Shown piece after piece: positions 27,445-35,966 of a stretch of DNA of 64,000 nt (position 1 is the first letter of the stretch; every line of letters begins with the position of its first letter). This DNA is from Bythopirellula goksoeyrii (GTDB taxonomy: Bacteria; Planctomycetota; Planctomycetia; Pirellulales; Lacipirellulaceae). Position numbers and translations under genes: made by a program. Location: NCBI RefSeq assembly GCF_008065115.1, contig NZ_CP042913.1, positions 4,443,278 to 4,507,277 on the forward strand, in the 5' to 3' direction. The notes beneath the pieces were generated by a model that made no database searches, was not told where the DNA came from, and saw only the letters and a program-made list of their open reading frames with translations.

Positions 27445-28338
27445 TTAGCAGTATCCACGATGCTGACGTCGTAGGCTGGTTGCGCCAACGGCCACTAGCA
27501 AGGCCAAAACGCAGCTACTAGGTTCCGGTACACCCACTACGGCGCTAACAGGTGGCGGTGTAAAGCCATAGTTATCCTGCCAGTCAGTCAGACTGCCCAC
27601 GGCGGTATCCCTTTGCCACACAAGAAAGTCATTGCCATCCACGTCACCGTCGTCATCGAAGTCCCCGGCTGTCCCTGGAGGGGTTCCGAAAGCTTCAACA
27701 ACAACCGTGCCTAAGGCAGGTGCGTCAGTAACCCAGACATTGGGTCCAGTCGTGGCAAAACCATATTGCACATGACGACCAAGTCCTGGATCGGTAAACA
27801 GCGAAATACTAAAGGCACCCGTATCACCTACGTCGATAATTTCTTCTGTAACATTGAAGCTGGAGTAGTCTGGGGCAAAGTCCTTGATAAATATTTTAGT
27901 CAAATAGTCACCAAAGAGATCTGAGAGCGAGTTCGAAAGTACGTTGCCTTCGAAGGTCACGACTTGACCAGCGAGAGTGTCAGTCTTTTCGACATACATA
28001 TTGGCTTCCATGATCTTGTTGCCCAGAGCGCCGGGACTTCCGCAATTTGGGGCACTACCACTGCCCGTGCATTGGTACCAATACTCGTTGGGGTCATCGA
28101 TCGTATTGGGAGAGAGAGTCAATGTGGAAGGAGAAGTAGAGAACTCTGCGACCAAGTCGGCAGTTCCCCAGGCACTGCCCCATAGAAATGCACCACCATT
28201 CGCCGGCAATTCCGACACATTCATGTAACCCAACCACTCTTCACCCATATCTACGCCAACTGTAACTTGTGCATGAACCAGGTTTGATGTGGCCCAAACA
28301 GCACAACCGACCATCAAGATTATCAGTGTATGTTTCAT
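27445..28338 (-). CDS. PEP-CTERM protein with dockerin (WYQCTGSG family)
   Basis: A 297-residue exported protein with signal peptide (TLIILMVGCAVWATSNLVHA). The body (residues 24-205) shares a 34-residue identical block with the neighbouring gene at 28692, running from DPNEYWYQCTGSG to KIMEANMY and containing two Cys, plus NVW(V/I)TD and GRHVQYGF. A dockerin-like module (GDFDDDGDVDGNDFLVWQR, TDWQDNYG) sits between body and PEP-CTERM tail (VPEPSSCVLALLVAVG, RRQHR). The function is unknown. The start has GGGAA about 8 bases upstream. It lies directly before DUF1559, giving the module order PEP-CTERM, DUF1559, lipoprotein, GH16. Confidence 0.85.
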   Translation of the reverse strand: MKHTLIILMVGCAVWATSNLVHAQVTVGVDMGEEWLGYMNVSELPANGGAFLWGSAWGTADLVAEFSTSPSTLTLSPNTIDDPNEYWYQCTGSGSAPNCGSPGALGNKIMEANMYVEKTDTLAGQVVTFEGNVLSNSLSDLFGDYLTKIFIKDFAPDYSSFNVTEEIIDVGDTGAFSISLFTDPGLGRHVQYGFATTGPNVWVTDAPALGTVVVEAFGTPPGTAGDFDDDGDVDGNDFLVWQRDTAVGSLTDWQDNYGFTPPPVSAVVGVPEPSSCVLALLVAVGATSLRRQHRGYC

Positions 28339-28691
28339 TGTTCGTTTCCCAATTATTAAAGGTATTTGTCAGATGCTGATTGACTGGCAACATCAGGACC
28401 AGATTGCAAATGATAAATAGGGCTAGCTGCCCCGGCAGTGAACTCGTCAGGCATCTGCCAACAGAATGAAGAAGCCAATGAATCTCAAAAGCATCTCGCC
28501 TATTGAAGCGTGACGAACTTCGCAACCGTCTAGCCCATTCAAAGTAGTGAGAGATTGTTTCTCAAAGAAGTAATTGTGTTTTGTTTTCAGTAACATTGAT
28601 GGCCGCTGCTGCAGGACATTCCACTGAAGCAAGCCATCCCAGGTAAATCGGCGATTGCCCGCCCAAGGGGCGGGCAATCGCACTTCTTCAA
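28339..28691. other. Intergenic gap with hairpin
   Basis: This 353-base gap between two same-strand PEP-CTERM genes holds the strong hairpin at 28651-28681 and otherwise A/T-rich non-coding sequence. A 125-residue open frame on the minus strand crosses it but runs into the upstream gene in another frame and has no supporting features. Confidence 0.6.
28651..28681 (-). terminator. 14-base-stem hairpin after PEP-CTERM gene
   Basis: GCGATTGCCCGCCC and GGGCGGGCAATCGC are perfect complements around a 3-base loop, 11 bases past the stop of the gene ending at 28692. The stem is GC-rich, but no T-run follows, so it may terminate weakly or protect the transcript end. Confidence 0.6.
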
Positions 28692-29420
28692 TTATACCAA
28701 CTTCCGATTGCGGCGACGCATTCCAACGAACGCCAAGCCACACATTCCGACGAGTGACAGTGAGGCAGGCTCGGGAACCGTGCCAACCATCAGATTGCCA
28801 AATGGAGCGATATCGGTAATCCAAACATTCACACCCTTGACCTGGAAGCCATACTGCACATGCCGCCCAGCTGCTGCATCGGTTGCCAAGCTGATGCTGG
28901 ACGCTCCAGGGGTAAGCGGAGCAGAATAGACATCGTTAGAGCTTGAATAGTCAGGGGCAAAGTCGCGAATGAAGGCAATCGCGGTATGAGCAGACGTGAA
29001 CGTATTAGCCAAAATATTGTATTCAAAGGTCACGGTTTGGCCATTAAGGACGTCGGTCTCCTCAATGTACATATTGGCTTCCATAATCTTGTTGCCCAGG
29101 GCGCCAGGACTTCCGCAATTTGGGGCACTACCGCTGCCAGTGCATTGGTACCAATACTCATTGGGATCGTTGATTGAATTGGGGAAGAATGTGAGTTTCG
29201 AGTTCGCGTCGTCAAACGACACGGGAAGATCTGGAACTGCCCATCCACTCCCAAATTGATAAGCACCGTCACCATCCGGTGCCGGTAGGTTGCTGACATT
29301 CATGAAACCCAACCAAGGTGCCGTAGATTGTCCAACTTTGACCGTTGTTGCCTGTGCCTGCATTCCTAGAGCAGCTACAGCTGCAATGGCACAACAGGCG
29401 AGTGATTTAAATCGATTCAT
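28692..29420 (-). CDS. PEP-CTERM protein, dockerin-less (WYQCTGSG family)
   Basis: A 242-residue paralogue of the gene at 27445. Signal peptide: MNRFKSLACCAIAAVAALGMQAQA. The body has the same WLGFMNVSNLPA, WYQCTGSG, KIMEANMY, FIRDFAPDYSS and GRHVQYGF segments. It ends in a PEP-CTERM tail (VPEPASLSLVGMCGLAFVGMRRRNRK) with no dockerin module. The ATG at 29420 has GAGGGA 8 bases upstream; the frame opens at 29492. A strong promoter with LacI-type half-sites lies 212-240 bases upstream. Function is unknown; its promoter suggests control by the adjacent LacI regulator. Confidence 0.85.
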   Translation of the reverse strand: MNRFKSLACCAIAAVAALGMQAQATTVKVGQSTAPWLGFMNVSNLPAPDGDGAYQFGSGWAVPDLPVSFDDANSKLTFFPNSINDPNEYWYQCTGSGSAPNCGSPGALGNKIMEANMYIEETDVLNGQTVTFEYNILANTFTSAHTAIAFIRDFAPDYSSSNDVYSAPLTPGASSISLATDAAAGRHVQYGFQVKGVNVWITDIAPFGNLMVGTVPEPASLSLVGMCGLAFVGMRRRNRKLV

Positions 29421-29608
29421 GAGCAATTCCCTCAAAAAAAAAGAACGGACAAGGCCCCCCACACTCGAGGGGATACCAAAAAACAAGAACACGCTATCTG
29501 AATCTGAAAAGAGTTATGAGCAACCGCCGGTTCGACTGTCTCTATTCTACAGAGCGAATGCGAATAGGACCAAAAAGTAAACCTGCCCCCAAACCTAACC
29601 CGTTGCAT

Positions 29609-29631
29609 GTAACTGTTTCAGGTACAGTTTC
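29609..29631. promoter_or_regulatory. Paired candidate operators for adjacent LacI protein
   Basis: Plus strand GTAACTGTTTC (29609-29619) and GGTACAGTTTC (29621-29631) differ by one and two bases from the perfect palindrome GAAACTGTTTC, or its complement, at 30790. Both lie just after the -10 of the PEP-CTERM promoter, where a repressor would block the start. Confidence 0.4.
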
Positions 29632-29659
29632 AGTATAATCGTTGCGACCGACATGTCAA
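29632..29659 (-). promoter_or_regulatory. Promoter for PEP-CTERM/GH16 run
   Basis: Minus strand TTGACA (perfect) and TATACT (5/6) with a 16-base spacer, between the LacI gene's stop and the PEP-CTERM gene. The 5' leader would be about 200 bases. Confidence 0.5.
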
Positions 29660-29711
29660 GCAAAATCGGAAATTTTTTTCTGGCCTATTTCGATACGGAT
29701 ATTTGCCTCTT

Positions 29712-30764
29712 TCAGGCTGAATCCAATCGAATTCTAGTTCCGTCGGGCAGGACTCTTACCTGCTCTTCGGGAATTCGGCCCGTAGTTCCATTGATTTCAA
29801 ACCAACTCGTCTCGATACGATCATCGGGCCGCTGGCTCATGCCGTTGTCCACCATCTTGGCGAGCTGCAGAAATGCGACTGAGCCGAGCTTATTGGCATC
29901 CTGACAAACGGAGGTCATTTTTGGATAGACGAAGTCACGCATATCTCGATCGTCAAAACCGACCACTGACAACTCGCGAGGAATATTTAGCCGCATACTG
30001 TGTGCTTCATTTAACAGCCCTACGGCTACCGAGGGATCCGTGATGTACACTGCCGTAGGAGGATTCGGCACACTCATCAAGCTACGAAGCAGTTGGGCTC
30101 CATCGGGACGATGGGCGGGAATTCGAAAAACAAGGCTATTTTCCAGTGGAATTCCGTTCCTGTCTAATACTTCAACGTAAGCCCGATAGCGATCGACGTG
30201 GTCACCATCGTCGAACTCATTGGCAGCAAATGCGATCTTTCGATGACCTAAAGATATCAAGTGCTCAATCGCTTGCTTGCTGGTCGTAAAGGAATCTGCG
30301 TAGACGAAATTCAGCGTGGGGTGGTCAAAATGGTCGCCAACGACAATAGCGGGGAAATTTTCCTCGGCAATTTGCTTGCAGACTTTACGCCCTTCGACAG
30401 TCGACCGTAGGATGACCCCGCGAATACCTTTGCGGAGAAAGTACTGAGTATAGGTCTCGTCTGAACCTCTATCCCGGGTAGGGTCGAGGATTACTAAGTC
30501 TAATTCGACCCCAGTCATGGCTTGGCCCATTCCCTCGACCAAAGACATGTCGTAGGTGGAACCCAACGCGAAAGGACCCGTGTAAATCAGACCAAGAAAC
30601 GAAGTGCTCCGACGAGATACATTTGGAACGTAACCACAGCGGTTTACAGCCTCTAAGACCTTGGTGCGAATCTCCTGAGTTACAGAAGAACTATTGTTAA
30701 TTACCCGAGAAACAGTCGCAATTGACACATTTGCGTGCTCAGCAACTTGTCGAATAGTGGGCAT
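29712..30764 (-). CDS. LacI-family transcriptional regulator
   Basis: A 350-residue sugar-responsive repressor. The N-terminal LacI helix-turn-helix reads MPTIRQVAEHANVSIATVSRVINNSSSVTQE, with the hinge LEAVNRCGYVPN. The rest is a periplasmic-binding-like sensor (GVILRSTVEG, HLISLGHRKIAFAANE, AVYITDPSVAVGLLNEA, LSVVGFDDRDMRDFVYPKMTSV). It is divergent from a GPH symporter gene and upstream of the PEP-CTERM/DUF1559/GH16 run. A candidate operator matching sites near the downstream promoter sits in its own leader, so it probably represses itself, the run, and perhaps the symporter. Confidence 0.9.
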   Translation of the reverse strand: MPTIRQVAEHANVSIATVSRVINNSSSVTQEIRTKVLEAVNRCGYVPNVSRRSTSFLGLIYTGPFALGSTYDMSLVEGMGQAMTGVELDLVILDPTRDRGSDETYTQYFLRKGIRGVILRSTVEGRKVCKQIAEENFPAIVVGDHFDHPTLNFVYADSFTTSKQAIEHLISLGHRKIAFAANEFDDGDHVDRYRAYVEVLDRNGIPLENSLVFRIPAHRPDGAQLLRSLMSVPNPPTAVYITDPSVAVGLLNEAHSMRLNIPRELSVVGFDDRDMRDFVYPKMTSVCQDANKLGSVAFLQLAKMVDNGMSQRPDDRIETSWFEINGTTGRIPEEQVRVLPDGTRIRLDSA

Positions 30765-30789
30765 TGTAGTAGTATCCTGTAACGATTCA

Positions 30790-30800
30790 GAAACTGTTTC
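30790..30800. promoter_or_regulatory. Candidate LacI operator GAAACTGTTTC
   Basis: A perfect 11-base palindrome (odd centre) 26 bases upstream of the LacI start codon and about 13 bases after its predicted -10. It extends by one base on each side as AGAAACTGTTTCT. Related half-sites occur at 29609-29631. Confidence 0.5.
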
Positions 30801-30812
30801 TTGGTAATGGCC

Positions 30813-30840
30813 ATCATAATCGACCTTTCCATCTTGTCAA
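30813..30840 (-). promoter_or_regulatory. Promoter for LacI regulator
   Basis: Minus strand TTGACA (perfect) and TATGAT (5/6) with a 16-base spacer, giving a start near 30806, just upstream of the GAAACTGTTTC palindrome. Confidence 0.5.
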
Positions 30841-30942
30841 ATCAGCTGTTCCCAGGAACACGACACCGGAGCTTGAGAATTTCGCCCTATTAAGAGAGCA
30901 AGTCTTACAGGTTCTAAACTGTGGAAATATCTGAGGTATTTT

Positions 30943-32418
30943 GTGGGACAGACTGAACATCACCAGACACCGCCTGAGGATCGGATTTCTCTGATCCAAA
31001 AATCTGCCTATTCAGTCGGCATGCTAGTCAACAATTTACAGGCGGCTGCGCTCCCCGCGATGGTTGTCATTCTCAATCTGGGGCTCGGCATGAGCCCGGT
31101 TCTGGTAGGCATCATCGGCTTTGCTCCCCGCATCTTCGATGCCCTCTCTGATCCGATGATGGGATACATCTCCGACAATACAAAGTCCCGCTGGGGCAGA
31201 CGCAGGCCCTACATCTTTGCCGGCGCTATTCTTGCCGGGATTGTCTTCGCTGCGATGTGGCAACTTCCGCCGGGCCACTCGGAGAGTTTTTACTTCTGGA
31301 CATTTCTGACCGCTTCGATCCTCTATTTCCTCACCTATACCATCTATGCAACTCCTTTCGTTGCCTTCGGCTTCGAGATGACGCCCGACTATCATGAGCG
31401 AACTCGCCTACAAGCCTTTGCCAATACCGTCGGTCAACTCGCTTGGTTGGGGGTTCCATGGTTCTATGCGATCATGGCGAGCGAATTGTTTGACAATACG
31501 GTGCATGGTGCCCGCGTGTTGGCACTTTGGGTGGGAGGGGCCATCTGTCTGCTGGGGGTTTTTCCAGCTATCTTCTGCCGAGAGAAGATCGTTCCGCTGC
31601 CGGCACAAACTCTCTCAAATAAAGAGGACAACGTCAAAGGCTTCTGGGGCCATTCGAAGGATTTTTTTCAGGGCATCGGCACGGCGCTCTCGTGTCGCCC
31701 CTTCGCAAAACTTTGCTCCTCAACGTTTCTTGTATTCAATGGCTACCAATTGGGAGCGTCCTTTTCGCTCTACGTTATTATTTACTACGTATTCTTTGGA
31801 GATGACAAACAAGCCGGTAGCTTGTTTGGTTGGTTTGGAACCCTCACCGCCGTCAGCACCTTGGTAGTCATTCCCTTGACCGCCTGGATTTCGACCAAAA
31901 TTGGCAAACGCGAAACGTTTTTGATTACGATATCTCTCTCACTAGTCGGTTATGCATTGAAGTGGGTCGGCTACAATCCGGAACATCCGTATTGGCTGTT
32001 GGCTTCCTGCCCTTTTGTGGCCTTCGGCACCGGCTCACTGTTCACGCTCATGGGTTCGATGGTGGCCGACGTATGCGACTACGACGAACTCGAGAGCTAT
32101 CAGCGTCGTGAAGGGGTTTTCGGGGCCATCTATTGGTGGATGGTCAAGGTAGGGATGGCGCTGGCAGGACTCCTGACTGGAGTCATGTTGGAAGCATCAG
32201 GTTTTGATGTTGCACTAGAGTCTTCTCAATCAGAACGCACCTTATGGTTGCTGAGAGTATTTGACGTTGGCGTTCCTCTGATAAGCTCTGCCGTCGCGAT
32301 ATGGATCATATCAACGTACGAAATCACAGAAGCTCGGGCCTACGAGATACGTGCAGAACTAGAACGTCGTCGAGGGAAACCGGAAGAACTTCTCGTTGCA
32401 GAGGGAGACTCCGTCTGA
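30943..32418 (+). CDS. GPH-family glycoside/hexuronide:cation symporter
   Basis: A 491-residue inner-membrane transporter with about 12 hydrophobic helices. The GPH signature after helix 2 is SDPMMGYISDNTKSRWGRRRPYI, and the D-x-DELESYQRREG-like loop (DVCDYDELESYQRREGVFG) is typical of the group around helix 10. Members import glycosides, pentosides or hexuronides with Na+ or H+. The GTG at 30943 has GAGGT 7 bases upstream. It is divergent from the LacI gene and next to the GH94-like gene, so import of a glucan-derived oligosaccharide is plausible. An antisense 119-residue frame is a shadow. Confidence 0.85.
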   Translation: MGQTEHHQTPPEDRISLIQKSAYSVGMLVNNLQAAALPAMVVILNLGLGMSPVLVGIIGFAPRIFDALSDPMMGYISDNTKSRWGRRRPYIFAGAILAGIVFAAMWQLPPGHSESFYFWTFLTASILYFLTYTIYATPFVAFGFEMTPDYHERTRLQAFANTVGQLAWLGVPWFYAIMASELFDNTVHGARVLALWVGGAICLLGVFPAIFCREKIVPLPAQTLSNKEDNVKGFWGHSKDFFQGIGTALSCRPFAKLCSSTFLVFNGYQLGASFSLYVIIYYVFFGDDKQAGSLFGWFGTLTAVSTLVVIPLTAWISTKIGKRETFLITISLSLVGYALKWVGYNPEHPYWLLASCPFVAFGTGSLFTLMGSMVADVCDYDELESYQRREGVFGAIYWWMVKVGMALAGLLTGVMLEASGFDVALESSQSERTLWLLRVFDVGVPLISSAVAIWIISTYEITEARAYEIRAELERRRGKPEELLVAEGDSV

Positions 32419-32433
32419 CGGATTTGCAGTTTC

Positions 32434-35400
32434 TCAGGCACGAAGCACAGCTTGCTCAGGAATACGCACCTCGATCCGAGTAATTTCACCTGTTCGTTCG
32501 AATAGCTTTAAGCTCAGGTGAGCATCGAGATAAGCCTGTTCAAAGGATACCTTGCTGCCATTTGCAAAGTGCACATCCATCGAGAAGTCCTCGTCGGAGA
32601 GATAATACACAATTGGAACCTGGCAGACAGTAAATGCCAGTGCAATGGGACCAAGCTGGAGTAACTGTGCTTCGCCCGTAAGGTTGAAGTAGTGAAACTC
32701 ATGTGAATTCTCTTCGAACTCGCGGCGACGCAGGAGGACTGGATCAAAATGGAGTCGGCCCTCGAGAATTCGAATTCCCAGTTCGCCCTGTCGGGTAAGT
32801 ATTTCTTCTTTAACCTGTCCGGTCATGCCAGGCTGCTGGGCACCGCTGTGCTTGGGTGAATGGGAATAGGGGTCCGTGGGGAACGCACCGTATTGGCTAG
32901 GTGTCTTATCTGAACTAAGTCCCGCCCGAACCAAATAGTAGGCATCAGCCAGGGCATCGATGACATTCTTGGAGGCTTGTCGGTCAATAGCACTAAAGAC
33001 ATTCTCTTGAACCGCTAAAAGAAGCTTCGAAACCATATGCCAATAAATGCACCCCAAACCTTCATAGCCATACATCGTCCCTGATCGACCTGTATAGGTT
33101 TTATGGGAAAACACTTCTTCAAAGACTTCTATCACTTCCCTGCGATCACGAGCCACCAATTCAGACCAGTGCGAGTCATGGCCCAGCTTATCAAGCTGTT
33201 CATTCAACTCAGCTTGCCTCTGAATTGCAGCGGCAAAATGATATTCGCCAAAAACATCTTGAACAATAATCGATCTGTTATGGGACTTCACCATTTCGCG
33301 TAACAACGAAACCGAGGATAACCGCTCCTCGGGAATCCTGTTGCGGAGTAAGAAACCGTCCAGGCTGCGATCAGGGTAGAGCATGAAGCTACTCTGATCT
33401 TGACGGAATAGTTTGCTCTCAAACATCGCATCAATCAGTTCCACCGCTTGGGCAGCATCAAGCAGGCCGCTACTGAGTGCCGACACCTGTCCTTCGAGCA
33501 TTTCGTAAAGTGGATTGACACTCGCAGAGTGGTCAGTTGAATTCAGGTCTAGCAAGTTGTAAGCATGATATAAACAGTCCGCACGACGATTGGCTCGAAT
33601 TGAATGATCCAAGTATTCGACGGCCAGGCGGAAAAACTCTACCAGCTCGGTACTGCCAATAGTGTGCTTACCCGAGAATCCTTCATCATAGACTTTCAGT
33701 CGATAGTCAGAGAATGCCTGTCCCGCAACTTGCAATATCCGAAACACTGCTTTCTCAGTGATGGTCGTCTCATGGAGCAGATGACGATTTTCTTGCAGCA
33801 GGCTGCGGATACTACGGAACCATTGTTCGACCTCGATGGAGATAGAAAGCCGCCGGTCGCCGATTTCACGGATCAATCCGATTAGTAAGTTCAAATGGCG
33901 GCGTAGATAGCCGACAGTGACCATCGACAGGCCAGAGCCAACTAGCGCATTGTTGGCATCGTTCCATTCAGGCCGTTGAGTGTTGAGCCAAATCCCTCCA
34001 TCCAAGGCAAAATTCGAGAGCTTAGTCAGCACGGGAACTAGGAGTTTTTCAATCAAGTTTACATAGTAAATGTCGCCTTGGGCATCGAGCACCAGTTTTC
34101 CGTCGGCACCTAAATCTTCGACGCGCCGTGCAATTTCTTGAGCAGTAAATCGATCATAGTCGATCGTTTCGCTGCTATTCTCAACGATGTCCTCATAGGG
34201 ACGAATGCGATAAGGAACATTAGCGTAACAGAATATTTGATCTTCAAGAAGTCCCTCTATTTGGCCTGGAAAAGAGTGCTGCAGTGACTCCAAGAGCCTT
34301 GTCAAATAGATGATCTGATGGTCGCCCCAGTAGCCGATGTTGCTCCAGGGATCCTCTGGATCGGGTGCTTCCCAGTCGATTCCATCACGTGAAATGCGGT
34401 AAGGGTTGAACCCATCGATTGTAGACGCATTCACAAACTTGGCGATCATATTCGGCAAGAAAGCAGGAAAGCTATTCGCCAAAGCCTCCCAGTTTTGAAA
34501 AATATCTCGCCAGTTGCCTTGATAGTTGTAAATACATGAGCCATCCTCGTTGCGAACGTGAATCTCGAAGACGTTCCACGGACGACTGGGATCCCCATGA
34601 CGCCGGCCAAATGTAAGAGGCAGGTACTCCAACACAATTCGCACCAGATCAGTATTTCGCTGCTCTCGAGCGAGTTTCAACAATTCTTTAGAATCGATCC
34701 GCTCGGGGAGTGAACGCAAAAAAGTCTGCATTACATCTTTTGTGCGAAGATTGCGCGAAGCGACAAACGCGATGAAATCATGTGATTCAATCGTATAGTT
34801 CGACCTGAAAACTCCGCCACGCATATTGTTAAACAGCACATTGGCAAAGTGATGTGCAGTGGCAAGCTGACTGCCTGTCGATTGCAGGCCATCCGCACTG
34901 GCAACATTTCGAAGCAATTCTTTATGGTCGTCGTGAATTGCCTGTTCTAATGATTCGTCAAGTAAAGCTTCGTCGCCGAGCCTCCGGCGTATTTCTGCAA
35001 CTTGCTGGTGATCACGCCCCACATCTGCGACCAGATACCATGAATGGGACTGGCCTGGAGCCAACTTCAATGTCGTGTAGGTGAAAAAATTTCCGCGTTG
35101 ACCAGTACAAAGCGATTCCGGTTCAGGTGTTTCTCCTGCACAAAAAGAATTGAGCCCTTTTGAAGAAAGAAAAACGTGGTCATTGGATAAGCCTCGACAC
35201 CAGACTGTCGTGGCCCGCAGAACCTCGGCTGCTTCTGCCCGATCCAAAATCTGAGAAGTCAGACTGTAGATCCCAAGCCCTGACGCAGCATCATATTCGT
35301 TGTGCTTATAGGCATCCACCAAGCAACTTGCTCGCTGATACGTGGTCAGCGGTACGCCGCTTGGAGTCAAGTTTTGCAATCCATCAATCAACTCGATCTC

Positions 35401-35901
35401 TATTTCTTCGGAACCCGTGTTTTCCAATGTCGCTGTCCGAATAAATCCAAACTTCGTTGAGGTTCTCCAACTCGAGGAAAAGGCAAGTCCTAAACGTTCA
35501 TTCGTCTCCTGGAAGATTAGCTGATCCCCTGCGACATGTTTCAGAAGTTTTCGAGAACCCCGACAACCTGTGGTAAGACTCTCTTCAAAGGGTTGCCAGA
35601 ATGAATACTGCCCTCCGGTCTCCTGATGTCGCACCAAGGTGAGTGGTCCAGTATGAGAGTGACAGTCATGCAACAAATCGACCGTCAAATAGGGAAACAA
35701 ACAGTTCTCGGCACTCACTCTCCCAGCAGTGAGCCCACCAGTGGAAGATACGTACATCCACTGGTCACCTACACTGACCAAACTTATGAGAAACGGAGGC
35801 ATCTTGTCGTAGTTCTCGATTTGATAGAAATCTTGTCCATTGATTTGAATGAACTTACCGACGACTGAACCCGACCGAATTGGATTGGCTATTTCAGGCA
35901 C
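32434..35901 (-). CDS. Large GH94-like (cellobiose-phosphorylase-like) protein
   Basis: A 1155-residue cytoplasmic protein with no signal peptide. The N-terminal half looks like a beta-supersandwich (YVSSTGGLTAGR, GFIRTATLENTGSEEIEIELIDG, LAPGQSHSWYLVADVG). The central and C-terminal parts look like an (alpha/alpha)6 barrel. The block RPEWNDANNALVGSGLS (about residues 644-661) resembles the WND motif that holds the catalytic Asp of GH94 phosphorylases. It is larger than characterised GH94 enzymes (about 800 residues). I chose the GTG at 35901, which has AGGA 9 bases upstream; a TTG at 35922 is open. It follows GH17 on the same strand, so phosphorolysis of laminari-oligosaccharides is a fair hypothesis, not established. 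Confidence 0.6.
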   Translation of the reverse strand: MPEIANPIRSGSVVGKFIQINGQDFYQIENYDKMPPFLISLVSVGDQWMYVSSTGGLTAGRVSAENCLFPYLTVDLLHDCHSHTGPLTLVRHQETGGQYSFWQPFEESLTTGCRGSRKLLKHVAGDQLIFQETNERLGLAFSSSWRTSTKFGFIRTATLENTGSEEIEIELIDGLQNLTPSGVPLTTYQRASCLVDAYKHNEYDAASGLGIYSLTSQILDRAEAAEVLRATTVWCRGLSNDHVFLSSKGLNSFCAGETPEPESLCTGQRGNFFTYTTLKLAPGQSHSWYLVADVGRDHQQVAEIRRRLGDEALLDESLEQAIHDDHKELLRNVASADGLQSTGSQLATAHHFANVLFNNMRGGVFRSNYTIESHDFIAFVASRNLRTKDVMQTFLRSLPERIDSKELLKLAREQRNTDLVRIVLEYLPLTFGRRHGDPSRPWNVFEIHVRNEDGSCIYNYQGNWRDIFQNWEALANSFPAFLPNMIAKFVNASTIDGFNPYRISRDGIDWEAPDPEDPWSNIGYWGDHQIIYLTRLLESLQHSFPGQIEGLLEDQIFCYANVPYRIRPYEDIVENSSETIDYDRFTAQEIARRVEDLGADGKLVLDAQGDIYYVNLIEKLLVPVLTKLSNFALDGGIWLNTQRPEWNDANNALVGSGLSMVTVGYLRRHLNLLIGLIREIGDRRLSISIEVEQWFRSIRSLLQENRHLLHETTITEKAVFRILQVAGQAFSDYRLKVYDEGFSGKHTIGSTELVEFFRLAVEYLDHSIRANRRADCLYHAYNLLDLNSTDHSASVNPLYEMLEGQVSALSSGLLDAAQAVELIDAMFESKLFRQDQSSFMLYPDRSLDGFLLRNRIPEERLSSVSLLREMVKSHNRSIIVQDVFGEYHFAAAIQRQAELNEQLDKLGHDSHWSELVARDRREVIEVFEEVFSHKTYTGRSGTMYGYEGLGCIYWHMVSKLLLAVQENVFSAIDRQASKNVIDALADAYYLVRAGLSSDKTPSQYGAFPTDPYSHSPKHSGAQQPGMTGQVKEEILTRQGELGIRILEGRLHFDPVLLRRREFEENSHEFHYFNLTGEAQLLQLGPIALAFTVCQVPIVYYLSDEDFSMDVHFANGSKVSFEQAYLDAHLSLKLFERTGEITRIEVRIPEQAVLRA

Positions 35902-35966
35902 GCTACTATTTCCTAAGTTCAAATTATTAGATGTGTGACGGCCTTCGGAGAGCTATCAAGTCAATA

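Noticed and set aside
28447-28824. 125-residue minus-strand ORF across the gap
   Set aside because: Overlaps the 3' part of the PEP-CTERM gene in another frame and crosses the strong hairpin; no motif.
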